A stretch of 43,133 nt of DNA from Gammaproteobacteria bacterium (GCA_004357495.1 SMWD01000026.1:1-43133); one strand, 5' to 3'; positions 23,373 through 31,374 are shown, counted from the stretch's first letter. The notes: generated by a model not told the origin, from the sequence alone. Numbers and translations are program-made.

Positions 23373-23401
23373 ATTATTCAATACGTAACTACATACGTCA
23401 A
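23373..23401 (-). promoter_or_regulatory. higBA promoter with operator dyad
   Basis: On the minus strand TTGACG (23396-23401) and AATAAT (23373-23378) are separated by exactly 17 bases, a near-consensus sigma-70 promoter. The spacer contains the dyad ACGTA-N6-TACGT (23383-23398), a good candidate for autoregulation by the HigA antitoxin. The expected start site falls at or next to the GTG of the toxin gene. Confidence 0.7.
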
Positions 23402-23538
23402 GCGTAATTAGCAGACTGGAAGCAGCGAGCGGGCAAAAATGGACCATCCCGGTTGGTGGCGGTGTTGGCTGGCTCCCGCCATACGGCCTGTTGCTTGGCA
23501 CGCTTCCTTACCTGTGATTGGCCTGTCTTCCGGGGAAG

Positions 23539-23633
23539 CCTGTGATAGAGGCTTGTGCTAGCATAATTACCAGTAACTCGGTTCGGTCGACGAGGAAAAA
23601 AATAACCATGAATACGCACCGCAAGATTCTCAG
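23539..23633 (+). repeat. Sulfatase leader, intact copy of the duplicated 95 bp
   Basis: This copy continues into the full sulfatase gene. It carries the leader with the GAGGA site and codons 1-8. See 22633-22727 for the truncated copy. Confidence 0.88.
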
Positions 23634-25173
23634 TCTTATCATCTTTGCTTGCATGAGCCTGTCAGCCCTGGCGCAGGACAAGCCCAACATCCTGGTGATC
23701 TTCGGTGATGACATCGGCATGTGGAATATCAGCGCCTACCACCGCGGCATGATGGGCGGCAGCACGCCCAACATCGACCGCATCGCGGCCGAGGGTGCGC
23801 TGTTCACGGATTACTACGCTCAGCAGAGTTGCACAGCCGGGCGCTCTGCCTTCATCCTCGGGCAGCACCCGTTCCGCACGGGCCTGCTCACCGTGGGCAT
23901 GCCAGGATCCACGCTCGGTCTCCAGGCCGAGGACCCGACCCTGGCGGATCTCCTGAAGAATCAAGGTTACGCAACCGGCAAGTTCGGCAAGAACCATTTG
24001 GGTGGCCGCAACGAGTTCCTGCCGACCGTGCACGGCTTCGACGAATTCTTCGGCAATCTCTACCACCTGAATGCCGAAGAGGAGCCGGAAGATCCTGACT
24101 ATCCGAAGGATCCGGAATTTCACAAGAAATTTGGTCCGCGAGGCGTGTTGAAAACCAAAGCAACGGACCGGGAAGACACTACGGTGGATCCTCGTTTCGG
24201 CATGGTTGGAAAACAAACGATCGAGGATACCGGGCCATTGACCCGCAAGCGCATGGAGACCGCAGACGGCGAATTCCTGGCCGCAAGCCTGGACTTCATG
24301 GCACGTGCGGCCGAGTCGAAAAAGCCTTTCTTCATCTGGCACAATACGACGCGGATGCACGTTTGGACCCACCTGAAGCCGGAATCCCGGGGCGTGACCG
24401 GATTCGGACTCTATGCGGACGGCATGAAGGAGTTCGACGACGACATCGGCACCCTGCTCGACAAGCTCGACGAGTTGGGGATTGCCGACAACACCATTGT
24501 GATCATCACGACGGACAACGGCGCCGAGACCTTCACCTGGCCCGACGGCGGCATGATCCCGTTCCGCGGCTACAAGGGAACCACGTGGGAAGGCGGCTTC
24601 CGGGTGCCGGCCGTGGTGCGCTGGCCGGGCACGGTCAAGCCCGGTACGATAATCAATGACATCTTCTCCATGGAGGACTGGGTGCCCACCCTGATGGCAG
24701 CGGCAGGCGAGCCGGACGTGAAGGAGAAGCTGCTGACCGGGTACAAGGCCAACGGCAAAACTTTCAAGGTCCATCTCGACGGCTACGACCAGACCGAACT
24801 CTTGTCCGGACAGGGCCCGGGCAAGCGACAGGAGATATTTTATTTCGATGATCAGGGTAGCCTGAACGCGATCCGTTACAACCGCTGGAAGATCCACTTC
24901 ACCCTGATGACCGACTGGGTCAACGGCGGCAAGCAGACCGGCTGGCCCAAGGTGGTCGACCTGCGAGCCGATCCCTTCGAACGGGCGATGGAGGAGTCCG
25001 ACATGTACTTCCGCTGGTACGGCGACAAGATGTGGACTTTCGTACCCGCACAGGCGATAACGGCAAAATTCCTGGAGACATTCAAGGAGTTTCCGCAGCG
25101 TCAGGAGTTACCCAGCTTCAATATTGACGCGGTACTCCGCAAGCTGGCCGCGGGCGGCCCAGCCGGTCACTGA
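23608..25173 (+). CDS. Arylsulfatase-type sulfatase (exported, formylglycine-dependent)
   Basis: The protein has a Sec signal peptide (about residues 1-22, cleavage ALA-QD) and the type I sulfatase core. NILVIFGDDIG gives the first Asp pair of the Ca2+ site, and QQSCTAGRSAF holds Cys75, which would be converted to formylglycine; the motif is the C-x-A-x-R variant rather than C-x-P-x-R. TGKFGKNHLGG, the HN...H segment IWHNTTRMHVWTHL and ITTDNGAE supply the other active-site residues. At 521 residues it matches family length. The ATG at 23608 is chosen because of the signal peptide and GAGGA upstream. It lies in an accessory cluster with a broken DUF1254 gene and a phosphatase. Confidence 0.92.
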   Translation: MNTHRKILSLIIFACMSLSALAQDKPNILVIFGDDIGMWNISAYHRGMMGGSTPNIDRIAAEGALFTDYYAQQSCTAGRSAFILGQHPFRTGLLTVGMPGSTLGLQAEDPTLADLLKNQGYATGKFGKNHLGGRNEFLPTVHGFDEFFGNLYHLNAEEEPEDPDYPKDPEFHKKFGPRGVLKTKATDREDTTVDPRFGMVGKQTIEDTGPLTRKRMETADGEFLAASLDFMARAAESKKPFFIWHNTTRMHVWTHLKPESRGVTGFGLYADGMKEFDDDIGTLLDKLDELGIADNTIVIITTDNGAETFTWPDGGMIPFRGYKGTTWEGGFRVPAVVRWPGTVKPGTIINDIFSMEDWVPTLMAAAGEPDVKEKLLTGYKANGKTFKVHLDGYDQTELLSGQGPGKRQEIFYFDDQGSLNAIRYNRWKIHFTLMTDWVNGGKQTGWPKVVDLRADPFERAMEESDMYFRWYGDKMWTFVPAQAITAKFLETFKEFPQRQELPSFNIDAVLRKLAAGGPAGH

Positions 25174-25191
25174 CATCAGGACTCGATAAAT

Positions 25192-25672
25192 ATGTACAAA
25201 ACAATCATTGCAATTATGATTTCAGGCGCTGTGCTGGCAGCATGCACCAATGAGACACCGACCACTGAGAATCAGACGCCGGCTGCTGAAAACCCGAAAG
25301 CCACATCTGAAAACTTAATGCACGCCGACACCGACCGGTACAAGGCTCTGGCAGAAGCGCCATTCGTGAATGACTACCCGACGCCTGAAGCGACCCGGAC
25401 GCTCGACGAAGAACTCTATTTCCAGCGGGCTGTTCAGACTTACCTTTGGGCGCTCCCTGCGGTGAACATGCATGCCATGAAGGAGGGACAGGCAAAGTAC
25501 GTTCGGCGAAGGCTACAACGTGGTGGCCATCTTTGAGAACCGCCTGAAGGCGCATACGCTGATCACCACGCCGAACTCAGACGTCATCTACGGCCTCGGA
25601 TTTCTCGACCTTGGCAAGGAGGACGGCCCCATGGTCGTCGACTTGCCGCCGATGATTGAAGTGGTCTACTAA
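25192..25672 (+). pseudogene. DUF1254 lipoprotein, frameshifted and truncated by an IS element
   Basis: The N-terminus has a lipoprotein signal (ISGAVLAAC) and the start of a DUF1254 domain (FVNDYPTPEATRTLDEELYF, LWALPAVNMHAMKEGQAK). A one-base insertion near 25495-25501 then shifts the frame; in the next frame homology resumes as FGEGYNVVAIFENRLKAHTL and NSDVIYGLGFLDLG. The gene is cut at 25662 where the insertion sequence begins; the TAA at 25670 lies inside the IS end. Intact DUF1254 proteins are about 350-450 residues. It starts 18 bases after the sulfatase stop, so it was probably the second gene of a sulfatase operon. Confidence 0.88.
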
Positions 25673-25720
25673 AACCGGACACCGAGTTAAGGCATTAAAA
25701 TGCCATAAACGAGGTGCACG

Positions 25721-26014
25721 ATGACAACAGAAATCAGAAAGAGACGGAATTACACGGAAGACTTCAAGCGAGAGGCCGTGGCGCTGGTAACAGAGCAGGG
25801 CTACAAGATCTCAGAGGCCGCAAGGAGCCTGGATATTGGAGCGAATCTACTGGGGCGCTGGCGTCGGCAGTATGAGGAAGAAGCTTCAGGTGTTCGGCTC
25901 ACGGCAGATGAGAGAGAGGAACTGAAGCGGTTGCGGAAAGAGGTTCGCAACTTGCGGATGGAAAAAGAGATCTTAAAAAAAGCCAGCCAGTTTTTCGCGA
26001 AGGAAATGAAGTGA
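25721..26014 (+). CDS. IS3-family OrfA (HTH transposase subunit)
   Basis: This 97-residue protein has the HTH_21-like transposase N-terminal domain (RNYTEDFKREAVALVTEQGY and ISEAARSLDIGANLLGRW) followed by a leucine-zipper helix (REELKRLRKEVRNLRMEKEI). It binds the terminal repeats and forms the OrfAB transframe transposase by a -1 shift. GAGG lies upstream of the ATG. It overlaps OrfB by four bases (GTGA). Confidence 0.95.
   Translation: MTTEIRKRRNYTEDFKREAVALVTEQGYKISEAARSLDIGANLLGRWRRQYEEEASGVRLTADEREELKRLRKEVRNLRMEKEILKKASQFFAKEMK
25975..25982 (+). other. Probable -1 frameshift site for OrfAB
   Basis: A run of seven A then G (AAAAAAAG) occurs near the end of the orfA frame. The -1 frame is open from this site through to the orfB start and beyond, so slippage would make the fused OrfAB transposase. 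Confidence 0.65.
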
Positions 26015-26886
26015 AGTACGGTTTTATTCGCGAACAGGCCAACGATTATCCGGTCAACCTGCTGTGCCGGCTGCTGAGCGTTCAGCGCAGCGCGTACTAT
26101 GACTGGCGAGGCCGGCCAGGCAAGGTCATTCCGCCCGAAGAGCTGGCGCTGAGGCGGCGCATGAAAGCGCTGTTTGCCGCCGCTCGAGACAGCCTGGGCA
26201 GTCGCACGATGGCGGAGAACCTGCGCCTGGAGGGTTTTGAGATCGGCCGTGACAAGACCCGCCGCCTGATGAAGCAACTGCAGCTCAAGGTCAAACAGAA
26301 GCGCAAATACAAAGTGACCACGGACAGCAAGCACAATTTCCCGGTGGCGAAAAACGTGTTGAACCGCCAGTTCTCGCCATCGGCGCCGAATCAGGTCTGG
26401 GGAACGGATATCACGTTCCTGTGGACCCAACAGGGCTGGATCTACCTGGCGGTGGTCATTGATCTGTATTCACGGCGCGTGGTGGGCTGGTCGATCGACC
26501 GACGCATGAAAAAAGCACTGGTGATCCGGGCCTTGATGATGGCGGTCAACTTGAGAAACCCGCCACCGGGCCTGATCCATCATTCCGACAGAGGCAGCCA
26601 GTATGCCAGCCATGACTACCAGACATTGCTCCGGCAGTACGACATGATCTGCAGCATGAGCCGCAAGGGTAACTGCTGGGACAATGCCCCGGTGGAGCGA
26701 TTCTTCAGCAGCCTGAAACGGGAATGGACCGGTGATCGTTTATACCGAACCCGGCAGGAGGCAATTGCCGATGTGCGAGAATATGTGGCGGTGTATTACA
26801 ACTCGAAGCGTCTGCATTCGACGCTCGGATATACAACACCGATGAATTACGAGAAACGCCTTAACAAAGTGTCCGGAATCAGTTGA
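26011..26886 (+). CDS. IS3-family OrfB (DDE transposase catalytic subunit)
   Basis: This 291-residue integrase-fold transposase has an HTH-like N-terminal part (LLSVQRSAYYDWRGRP) and the rve catalytic core. All three acidic residues are present: Asp in WGTDITFLW, Asp in HHSDRGSQYAS and Glu in NAPVERFFSSLK, with the downstream Lys/Arg of the K motif. No internal stop or frameshift is visible, so the element may be active. It begins with GTG at the overlap with orfA, and its stop is three bases before the right end of the element. Confidence 0.95.
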   Translation: MKYGFIREQANDYPVNLLCRLLSVQRSAYYDWRGRPGKVIPPEELALRRRMKALFAAARDSLGSRTMAENLRLEGFEIGRDKTRRLMKQLQLKVKQKRKYKVTTDSKHNFPVAKNVLNRQFSPSAPNQVWGTDITFLWTQQGWIYLAVVIDLYSRRVVGWSIDRRMKKALVIRALMMAVNLRNPPPGLIHHSDRGSQYASHDYQTLLRQYDMICSMSRKGNCWDNAPVERFFSSLKREWTGDRLYRTRQEAIADVREYVAVYYNSKRLHSTLGYTTPMNYEKRLNKVSGIS

Positions 26887-27049
26887 CCACTACAATCTTG
26901 AGCCTATTGCCCGAATTGGGCACGATGGGTTCTAAACGGGGAGAGGTCCGGGCGACCGGCCTCTCTGCCAGCTACCCATAGATGTGACCTCAACCCAGAG
27001 CGGCTAGCAAAAACTCGCTAATCGGATCTTGAACAACGAGGCGAACGCG

Positions 27050-28759
27050 ATGACAAAAGTTTTAAAAGGTTCACCAATGCGGCTCGCCGCGCTGGCGGTC
27101 GTCGCAATCGGTTTTATCGGCGATGCAACCGCGCAGGAACGCAGCAAGCCGAAGCTCATATTGCAGATCACCGTTGATCAGCTGCGTGGCGATTTACTGG
27201 CGCGCTACTATGATCGCCTCGGCGAGGGGGGATTCCGCACTCTGCTGGATACCGGCACCGTTTACATGAACGCACACCACCGGCACGCCAATACGGAAAC
27301 CATTGTCGGGCATACGACGCTGGCGACCGGGGCAGATCCGTCCGTCCATGGCATGGTGGGGAACGTCTGGCTGGATCGGGCCAGCGGAGAATTGACCTAT
27401 AACGTCGAGGATGCCCGTTACCCGGTTCTCGGCGAGGGGGCGGGAGTCGACCAGCAGACCGAGATCGATCCCACGCAAAAGACGGCAAGATCAGACGGGC
27501 GGTCGCCTGCGCGTATTCTGGTCTCGACCTTCGGCGACGAATTGACGCTGGCTCAGGGAGGCAAAGCGAAGGTCTTCAGCGTTTCGGTGAAGGATCGCGC
27601 TGCCATCTCGATGGCAGGACACACGGGCAAGGCCTTCTGGTTTTCCAAGAAATCCGGTGAGTTCATCACCAGCAGTTTCTACTACGATCAATATCCCCAA
27701 TGGGTGCTGGATTGGAACGCAGGCAAACCCGCAGACAACTATGCCGACACCTCCTGGAATTTGTTGCACGATCAATCGACCTACCTGTTCGGCAAGGCCG
27801 ACGACAGACCGTATGAAACCACACTGCCCGGATATGGGCGAACCTTCCCCCATCCATTCGGTAGCCGCGCGGGCAAATACTTCACGACGCTGCTGACTAT
27901 CTCTCCGGCAGGGGATGAACTCACGCTCGACTTTGCCAAAGCCCTGATCCGGAACGAGAGCCTCGGTCGTGACGACAAGCCGGACTACCTCTCGGTAAGC
28001 TTTTCCTCGACCGACTATGTCGGCCATGTCTTCGGACCCTCCAGCCTCGAGAGCGAAGACAACATCCTGCATCTGGACCGCACCCTGGCCGAGTTGTTTC
28101 GTTTTGTCGATGCACAGGTGGGCCTGGACCAGACCTTGATCGTGCTGTCGGCCGACCATGGCGGACCGGAGGCGCCGGGCTACTTGCGCGAACTGGGTTT
28201 CGAAGCCGATTACATCGATCCAGAGACCTGGGACAAGACCGGTGCGATCGAAAGGCTGAAAAAGCGCTTTGGCATCGGTGAAGAACTGATCACCACCTAT
28301 TATCACCCCTACGTTTACCTGAACCGAGAGGCGATCGCCGAGCAGGGCCTCGATCAGGCCGAAGTCGAAGCTGCGGTGGTCGATGAACTGAACCGCTTCG
28401 ACGGTGTTTCCCTGGCCGTGTCGAGCAGTGCGCTCAATGCCGGCAAGGTCCCGGACACGCCGCTCGTCCAATCAATACTGAGAAACTACAACCCAAATCG
28501 TTCCGGGGATATTTACGTGGTGTTCCAGCCAAACCGCTTCATCAATGATTTCGACGGACTCGTGGTTGCCGCCACCCATGGATCACCATGGCGGTATGAT
28601 ACTTACGTGCCCATCATCGTTGCCGGCACAGGAATTCCCGCGCAACGTATCAATCGCCTGGTGCATACGGTCGATATCGCGCCCACGTTGTCTCTGATCG
28701 TGGGAGCGAAACCGCCAACGGGTTCCTCTGGCGCTCCCCTCATCGAAGTCATCAGATAA
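27050..28759 (+). CDS. PafA-like alkaline phosphatase (Phosphodiest superfamily)
   Basis: This is a 569-residue exported phosphatase (signal RLAALAVVAIGFIGDATAQ). The alkaline-phosphatase-superfamily motifs are in order: ITVDQLRGD (first metal Asp), TETIVGHTTLATGADP with the Thr nucleophile expected in PafA enzymes, SSTDYVGHVFGP (Asp and His), SADHGGPE (Asp-His) and ATHGSPWRYD (His). PafA enzymes are periplasmic, Zn2+-dependent phosphate monoesterases. The ATG at 27050 with GAGG upstream is preferred over a TTG at 27029. It sits 160 bases after the IS element and may once have been part of the sulfatase/DUF1254 operon. Confidence 0.88.
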   Translation: MTKVLKGSPMRLAALAVVAIGFIGDATAQERSKPKLILQITVDQLRGDLLARYYDRLGEGGFRTLLDTGTVYMNAHHRHANTETIVGHTTLATGADPSVHGMVGNVWLDRASGELTYNVEDARYPVLGEGAGVDQQTEIDPTQKTARSDGRSPARILVSTFGDELTLAQGGKAKVFSVSVKDRAAISMAGHTGKAFWFSKKSGEFITSSFYYDQYPQWVLDWNAGKPADNYADTSWNLLHDQSTYLFGKADDRPYETTLPGYGRTFPHPFGSRAGKYFTTLLTISPAGDELTLDFAKALIRNESLGRDDKPDYLSVSFSSTDYVGHVFGPSSLESEDNILHLDRTLAELFRFVDAQVGLDQTLIVLSADHGGPEAPGYLRELGFEADYIDPETWDKTGAIERLKKRFGIGEELITTYYHPYVYLNREAIAEQGLDQAEVEAAVVDELNRFDGVSLAVSSSALNAGKVPDTPLVQSILRNYNPNRSGDIYVVFQPNRFINDFDGLVVAATHGSPWRYDTYVPIIVAGTGIPAQRINRLVHTVDIAPTLSLIVGAKPPTGSSGAPLIEVIR

Positions 28760-28782
28760 AATTGGCAGGTCGCTGGCCCTGC

Positions 28783-28896
28783 CCGGGGGCGGTCCATGTT
28801 ATTGACGACATGATCACGCTGATTGATCGCCTGGCCCTGGAGGATTCCGGCGAGTACTACGCAAGGACAGGCAGAGTAATCCCATGGTATTTCTGA
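28783..28896 (+). pseudogene. SDR C-terminal remnant
   Basis: The open frame ends ALEDSGEYYARTGRVIPWYF, which resembles the tail of short SDRs such as the one at 17491 (ANSGSFWHSNGELLPW). It lacks any Rossmann motif or catalytic residues and no start fits, so it looks like the last part of a deleted SDR gene. It is immediately followed by the GGTGTCTGACACC palindrome at 28904. Confidence 0.6.
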
Positions 28897-28903
28897 GGAA
28901 ATG

Positions 28904-28979
28904 GGTGTCTGACACCAGGTTAATATAAGCCGCTCCCACAAAGACAGCTCCCCCAAAAAGCGGGAGGGGCGAATCAGAA
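28904..28979. repeat. GGTGTCTGACACC palindrome with REP-like direct repeat
   Basis: The palindrome (28904-28916) is identical to the one at 22736-22748. Bases 28931-28979 are the second copy of the 49-bp repeat at 21886-21934. The stop codon of the HemF-like gene (28974-28976) lies inside this repeat. Confidence 0.8.
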
Positions 28980-29897
28980 TGTAATCACCGGCGGTACATT
29001 CGCAAAACTCCAGACCTCGAACGGCACGATTTTGCTGGCGAACGGGTCGGAAAACAGTTGGTCGATCAGCCAGCGCCGCCGCATGTCTTCCTGCGCGCGG
29101 AGATCGGCCGCGGTGAACGCGTCGTCTGCGCGCTCGGTGACGATGTCCATATAGGCGCCGACGAATTCATCGAACAGGCCGGCAATAAAGCGAATGCTGG
29201 CTTCCGCGTCACGGCGATAGACCGGTGGCCCGTAAAAGCTGACGCCCGAGCAGGCCGGCCGGCGACGGAACTCGGTGATGGTGTCCTCCGTGCCCTTGCA
29301 GATCAGGCGACGGTACAGCGACGGATCTTTGTCATGTTGCGCGAAATAGTCATCGGTGACCTGTTTGAGTCGAGCCAGGTCGGCGTCGATGTGCGTACCC
29401 GGCATCACACCGAGCCAGCCGCCGGTGCCGACCGTGCCATCTTCGAAAATCTGCAAAACAATGGTCGCGTGCAGCATGCCGACCAGCGGTGTTTTCGGGT
29501 GCATGTCGAGCGAGTAGAAGCGCCCCCAGGTCAGGATGCCGTCACCGCGTCCGGGATTGGTTTTCTTGCCGTACGATAACATTCGGCCGGCTTTTTCCAT
29601 GACGTTGCCACGCGTGACGCGCAACTCGTAATCTGCGTATTCCGTGCTCGGTGTGCGGTCCTCGAATTCGATGCCGCCGTTCAGGGTCTCGATCTGGCCG
29701 AAGTATTTGCTGTCCATGTCGGTGACGAAACCATTAAAGAAGGTAGTGAATACCGCGCGGTCTTCCTCCGACAGCGGGCTGGCTTTGCCGCCATGCGCTT
29801 GGCCGAATGCCATGCTGAGCGGCAGGATGCCGGCGACCAGTAACAGCAGGTGGCCGAAGCCGGCGTGACGGCAGGCAGGCAGTTTATTCTTGTGCAT
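28974..29897 (-). CDS. Exported HemF-like (divergent coproporphyrinogen III oxidase) protein
   Basis: The ATG at 29897 has GGAG eight bases upstream; a 37-residue longer frame lacks support. The 307-residue protein begins with a signal peptide (FGHLLLLVAGILPLSMAFGQ). The rest aligns by eye with aerobic coproporphyrinogen oxidase HemF along its length: NVMEKAGRMLSY (HemF VFEQAGVNFSH), LDMHPKTPLVGMLHATI (HPHNPYVPTSHANVR), GWLGVMPG, FVGAYMDIVTERA (YTDAYLPIVERR) and DMRRRWLIDQLF (RRGRYVEFNL), ending near ANVPPVITF (MSMPPLVRW). Both His residues (133 and 143) are kept, but the conserved FFDDL is FYGPP (221-225) and GGRTES is lost. HemF itself is cytoplasmic, so this is probably a neofunctionalised paralogue. 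Confidence 0.75.
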   Translation of the reverse strand: MHKNKLPACRHAGFGHLLLLVAGILPLSMAFGQAHGGKASPLSEEDRAVFTTFFNGFVTDMDSKYFGQIETLNGGIEFEDRTPSTEYADYELRVTRGNVMEKAGRMLSYGKKTNPGRGDGILTWGRFYSLDMHPKTPLVGMLHATIVLQIFEDGTVGTGGWLGVMPGTHIDADLARLKQVTDDYFAQHDKDPSLYRRLICKGTEDTITEFRRRPACSGVSFYGPPVYRRDAEASIRFIAGLFDEFVGAYMDIVTERADDAFTAADLRAQEDMRRRWLIDQLFSDPFASKIVPFEVWSFANVPPVITF

Positions 29898-29995
29898 AGC
29901 GGCTCTCCGGTAATTGATGATCGAAAACGAATCCGGCGAGGCAGCCCCGGGGGCAGTCTGACGACCAGACAGTGTGATCATTCTGGCAGAAGAAA

Positions 29996-30185
29996 TGGTG
30001 TTTGGCACATTTCTGTCCCGGAGGGCCTTTGTGGGAGCCGCTGTTGTGGGGGGGGGCTGGCTTTTGTGGGAGTGGCTTTAGCCGCGATTCAGAGCCTTTT
30101 CGCGGCTAAAGCAGCTCCCACAAAAGCAGCTCCCACAAAGGCAGCTTTCGCGCGTCAGTGGGACAGCATTGTGTCCGGCACTATT
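29996..30185. repeat. Composite REP element with GTGCCGGACAC-like ends
   Basis: The left end GGTGTTTGGCAC and right end GTGTCCGGCAC are roughly inverted and flank TGTCCC/GGGACA. Inside are several GTGGGAG hairpin arms with the REP core GGCTTTAGCCGCGA and its inverse CGCGGCTAAAGC. It fills the divergent gap between the HemF-like gene and the lipoprotein hydrolase. Confidence 0.75.
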
Positions 30186-30201
30186 CGTTTATACTCCACG
30201 C

Positions 30202-31206
30202 ATGATGCTTGGAGCGATGCGAGCCACTGCCCGGCGCCTGACGATGGCGGCGGCCATGGTGATGGCAATGAGCGCAGCGTTGCTGTGGTCCTGCGCGCCC
30301 GTCTCGGCACCTTATGCCCCGCGGGAACCTGCCCTGACGGTTGCAGTCAACGATACCGTCGTGCTGACTGCCCCCGAAGAGCGTGCCGTGCCCGTGAAGA
30401 TTTTCTACCCGGACGCGGCCGGGCCGTACCCGTTGATCGTCTTGTCACATGGCACATTCTCGAACCGCCACCGCTATGATCGCATCGCCGGATTCTGGGC
30501 CGGGCAGGGCTACGTCGTCATGCTGCCGCAGCACAAGGATGCGGACTATGGGGTAAAGCCGACGGGTTACGAGGTGATGCAGGATGTCGTGCGGACGCGC
30601 GTGGCCGACATGTCGCTGGTGCTCGATGCACTCGCTGACATCGAAGCGGCCGTGCCGGGCCTGACGGGAAAAATTGCCGGCGATGCATATGTCGCGGCCG
30701 GGCATTCGATCGGCACGCAAGTTGCCATGCTGGTCACCGGTGCGCATTTTCGCACGGCGTTTAATGGCAAGGAGATGCGGGCACCTGAGTCTCGTTACCG
30801 CGCGTTGATCCTGGTTACCGATCCGGGCAAGATGCGTTTGATGCCGCGCGATATGTGGATTGCCAGCGCCGTGCCGACGTTCATGGCCACCGGCACCGAC
30901 GATTTTGGCCTGATGGGCAGCCGCGGCGAGCCGACCGAGGCGCAGACGGAAATTCTGTCGATGGGTGTTGCCCCTGATGCACTTCGCTATGAGTTGTTAC
31001 AGGAAGGCGGCGATCATTATTTCGGCGGGCTCATACAAAAAGAAGTCGATACGGAACCCGACCACGATGGCCTGGCGATTTTCAATGCGACGTCGACGGC
31101 ATTCCTTGATGCCGTCATGAAAGATGATTTGAGCGCAAGAGCCTATCTCGATACGGTTGACCTGCAGGAAGTGACCAACGGCCGCGCGACGTTGACGATG
31201 CGGTAG
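30202..31206 (+). CDS. Alpha/beta-hydrolase lipoprotein (predicted dienelactone/PAF-acetylhydrolase-like)
   Basis: The ATG at 30202 gives a lipoprotein signal rich in Met and Ala with LWSC (lipidated Cys31). The 334-residue protein has the alpha/beta-hydrolase core: strand LIVLSHGTFSNRHRYDRIA, nucleophile elbow AAGHSIGTQ with Ser, GTDDFG for the acid and GGDHYFGG for the His. The arrangement is similar to predicted dienelactone hydrolases (COG4188) and PAF-acetylhydrolases that hydrolyse short acyl esters. It differs from the lipoprotein hydrolase at 7383, whose nucleophile is Cys. The gene is monocistronic; downstream is a 168-base spacer. Confidence 0.86.
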   Translation: MMLGAMRATARRLTMAAAMVMAMSAALLWSCAPVSAPYAPREPALTVAVNDTVVLTAPEERAVPVKIFYPDAAGPYPLIVLSHGTFSNRHRYDRIAGFWAGQGYVVMLPQHKDADYGVKPTGYEVMQDVVRTRVADMSLVLDALADIEAAVPGLTGKIAGDAYVAAGHSIGTQVAMLVTGAHFRTAFNGKEMRAPESRYRALILVTDPGKMRLMPRDMWIASAVPTFMATGTDDFGLMGSRGEPTEAQTEILSMGVAPDALRYELLQEGGDHYFGGLIQKEVDTEPDHDGLAIFNATSTAFLDAVMKDDLSARAYLDTVDLQEVTNGRATLTMR

Positions 31207-31374
31207 GATTCCGCTCCTGCAAATGGGCCTGCCAGCCTGTCCTCTGTTGACATAATACGCACGGCAGCAACGCACACGCAGCAATCGTTCAGCTTGGGTT
31301 CAAGCTTGCGGCGTTAGTCTCTGCGTAGCACAGGCTGCTATGCCGGCAAAGGACGCCGGTCAAGGAGGGTTGCC

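Larger units (their letters stand above)
25662..26889 (+). mobile_element. IS3-family insertion sequence, intact, 1228 bp
   Basis: The element starts with TG and ends with CA, as expected for the IS3 family. The 29-base ends (25662-25690 and, inverted, 26861-26889) match at 22 positions, including CCGGACAC and GTTAA blocks. It encodes an HTH protein OrfA and a DDE transposase OrfB in overlapping frames. No matching target duplication is seen: GAAG lies before it and CTAC after it. DUF1254 coding sequence does not resume on the right side, which suggests a deletion next to the insertion. Confidence 0.9.

Noticed and set aside
23398-23619. Minus-strand open frame between higB and the sulfatase
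   Set aside because: It overlaps the hig promoter and the duplicated sulfatase leader and has no recognisable domain.
1316-30185. CRISPR array from the recurring short repeats
   Set aside because: The repeats are dispersed over many kilobases, palindromic, occur in both orientations and lack regular spacers or cas genes.
31246-31252. TTGACA at 31247 as a promoter for the DUF3300 gene
   Set aside because: No acceptable -10 box is found at 16-18 bases downstream.
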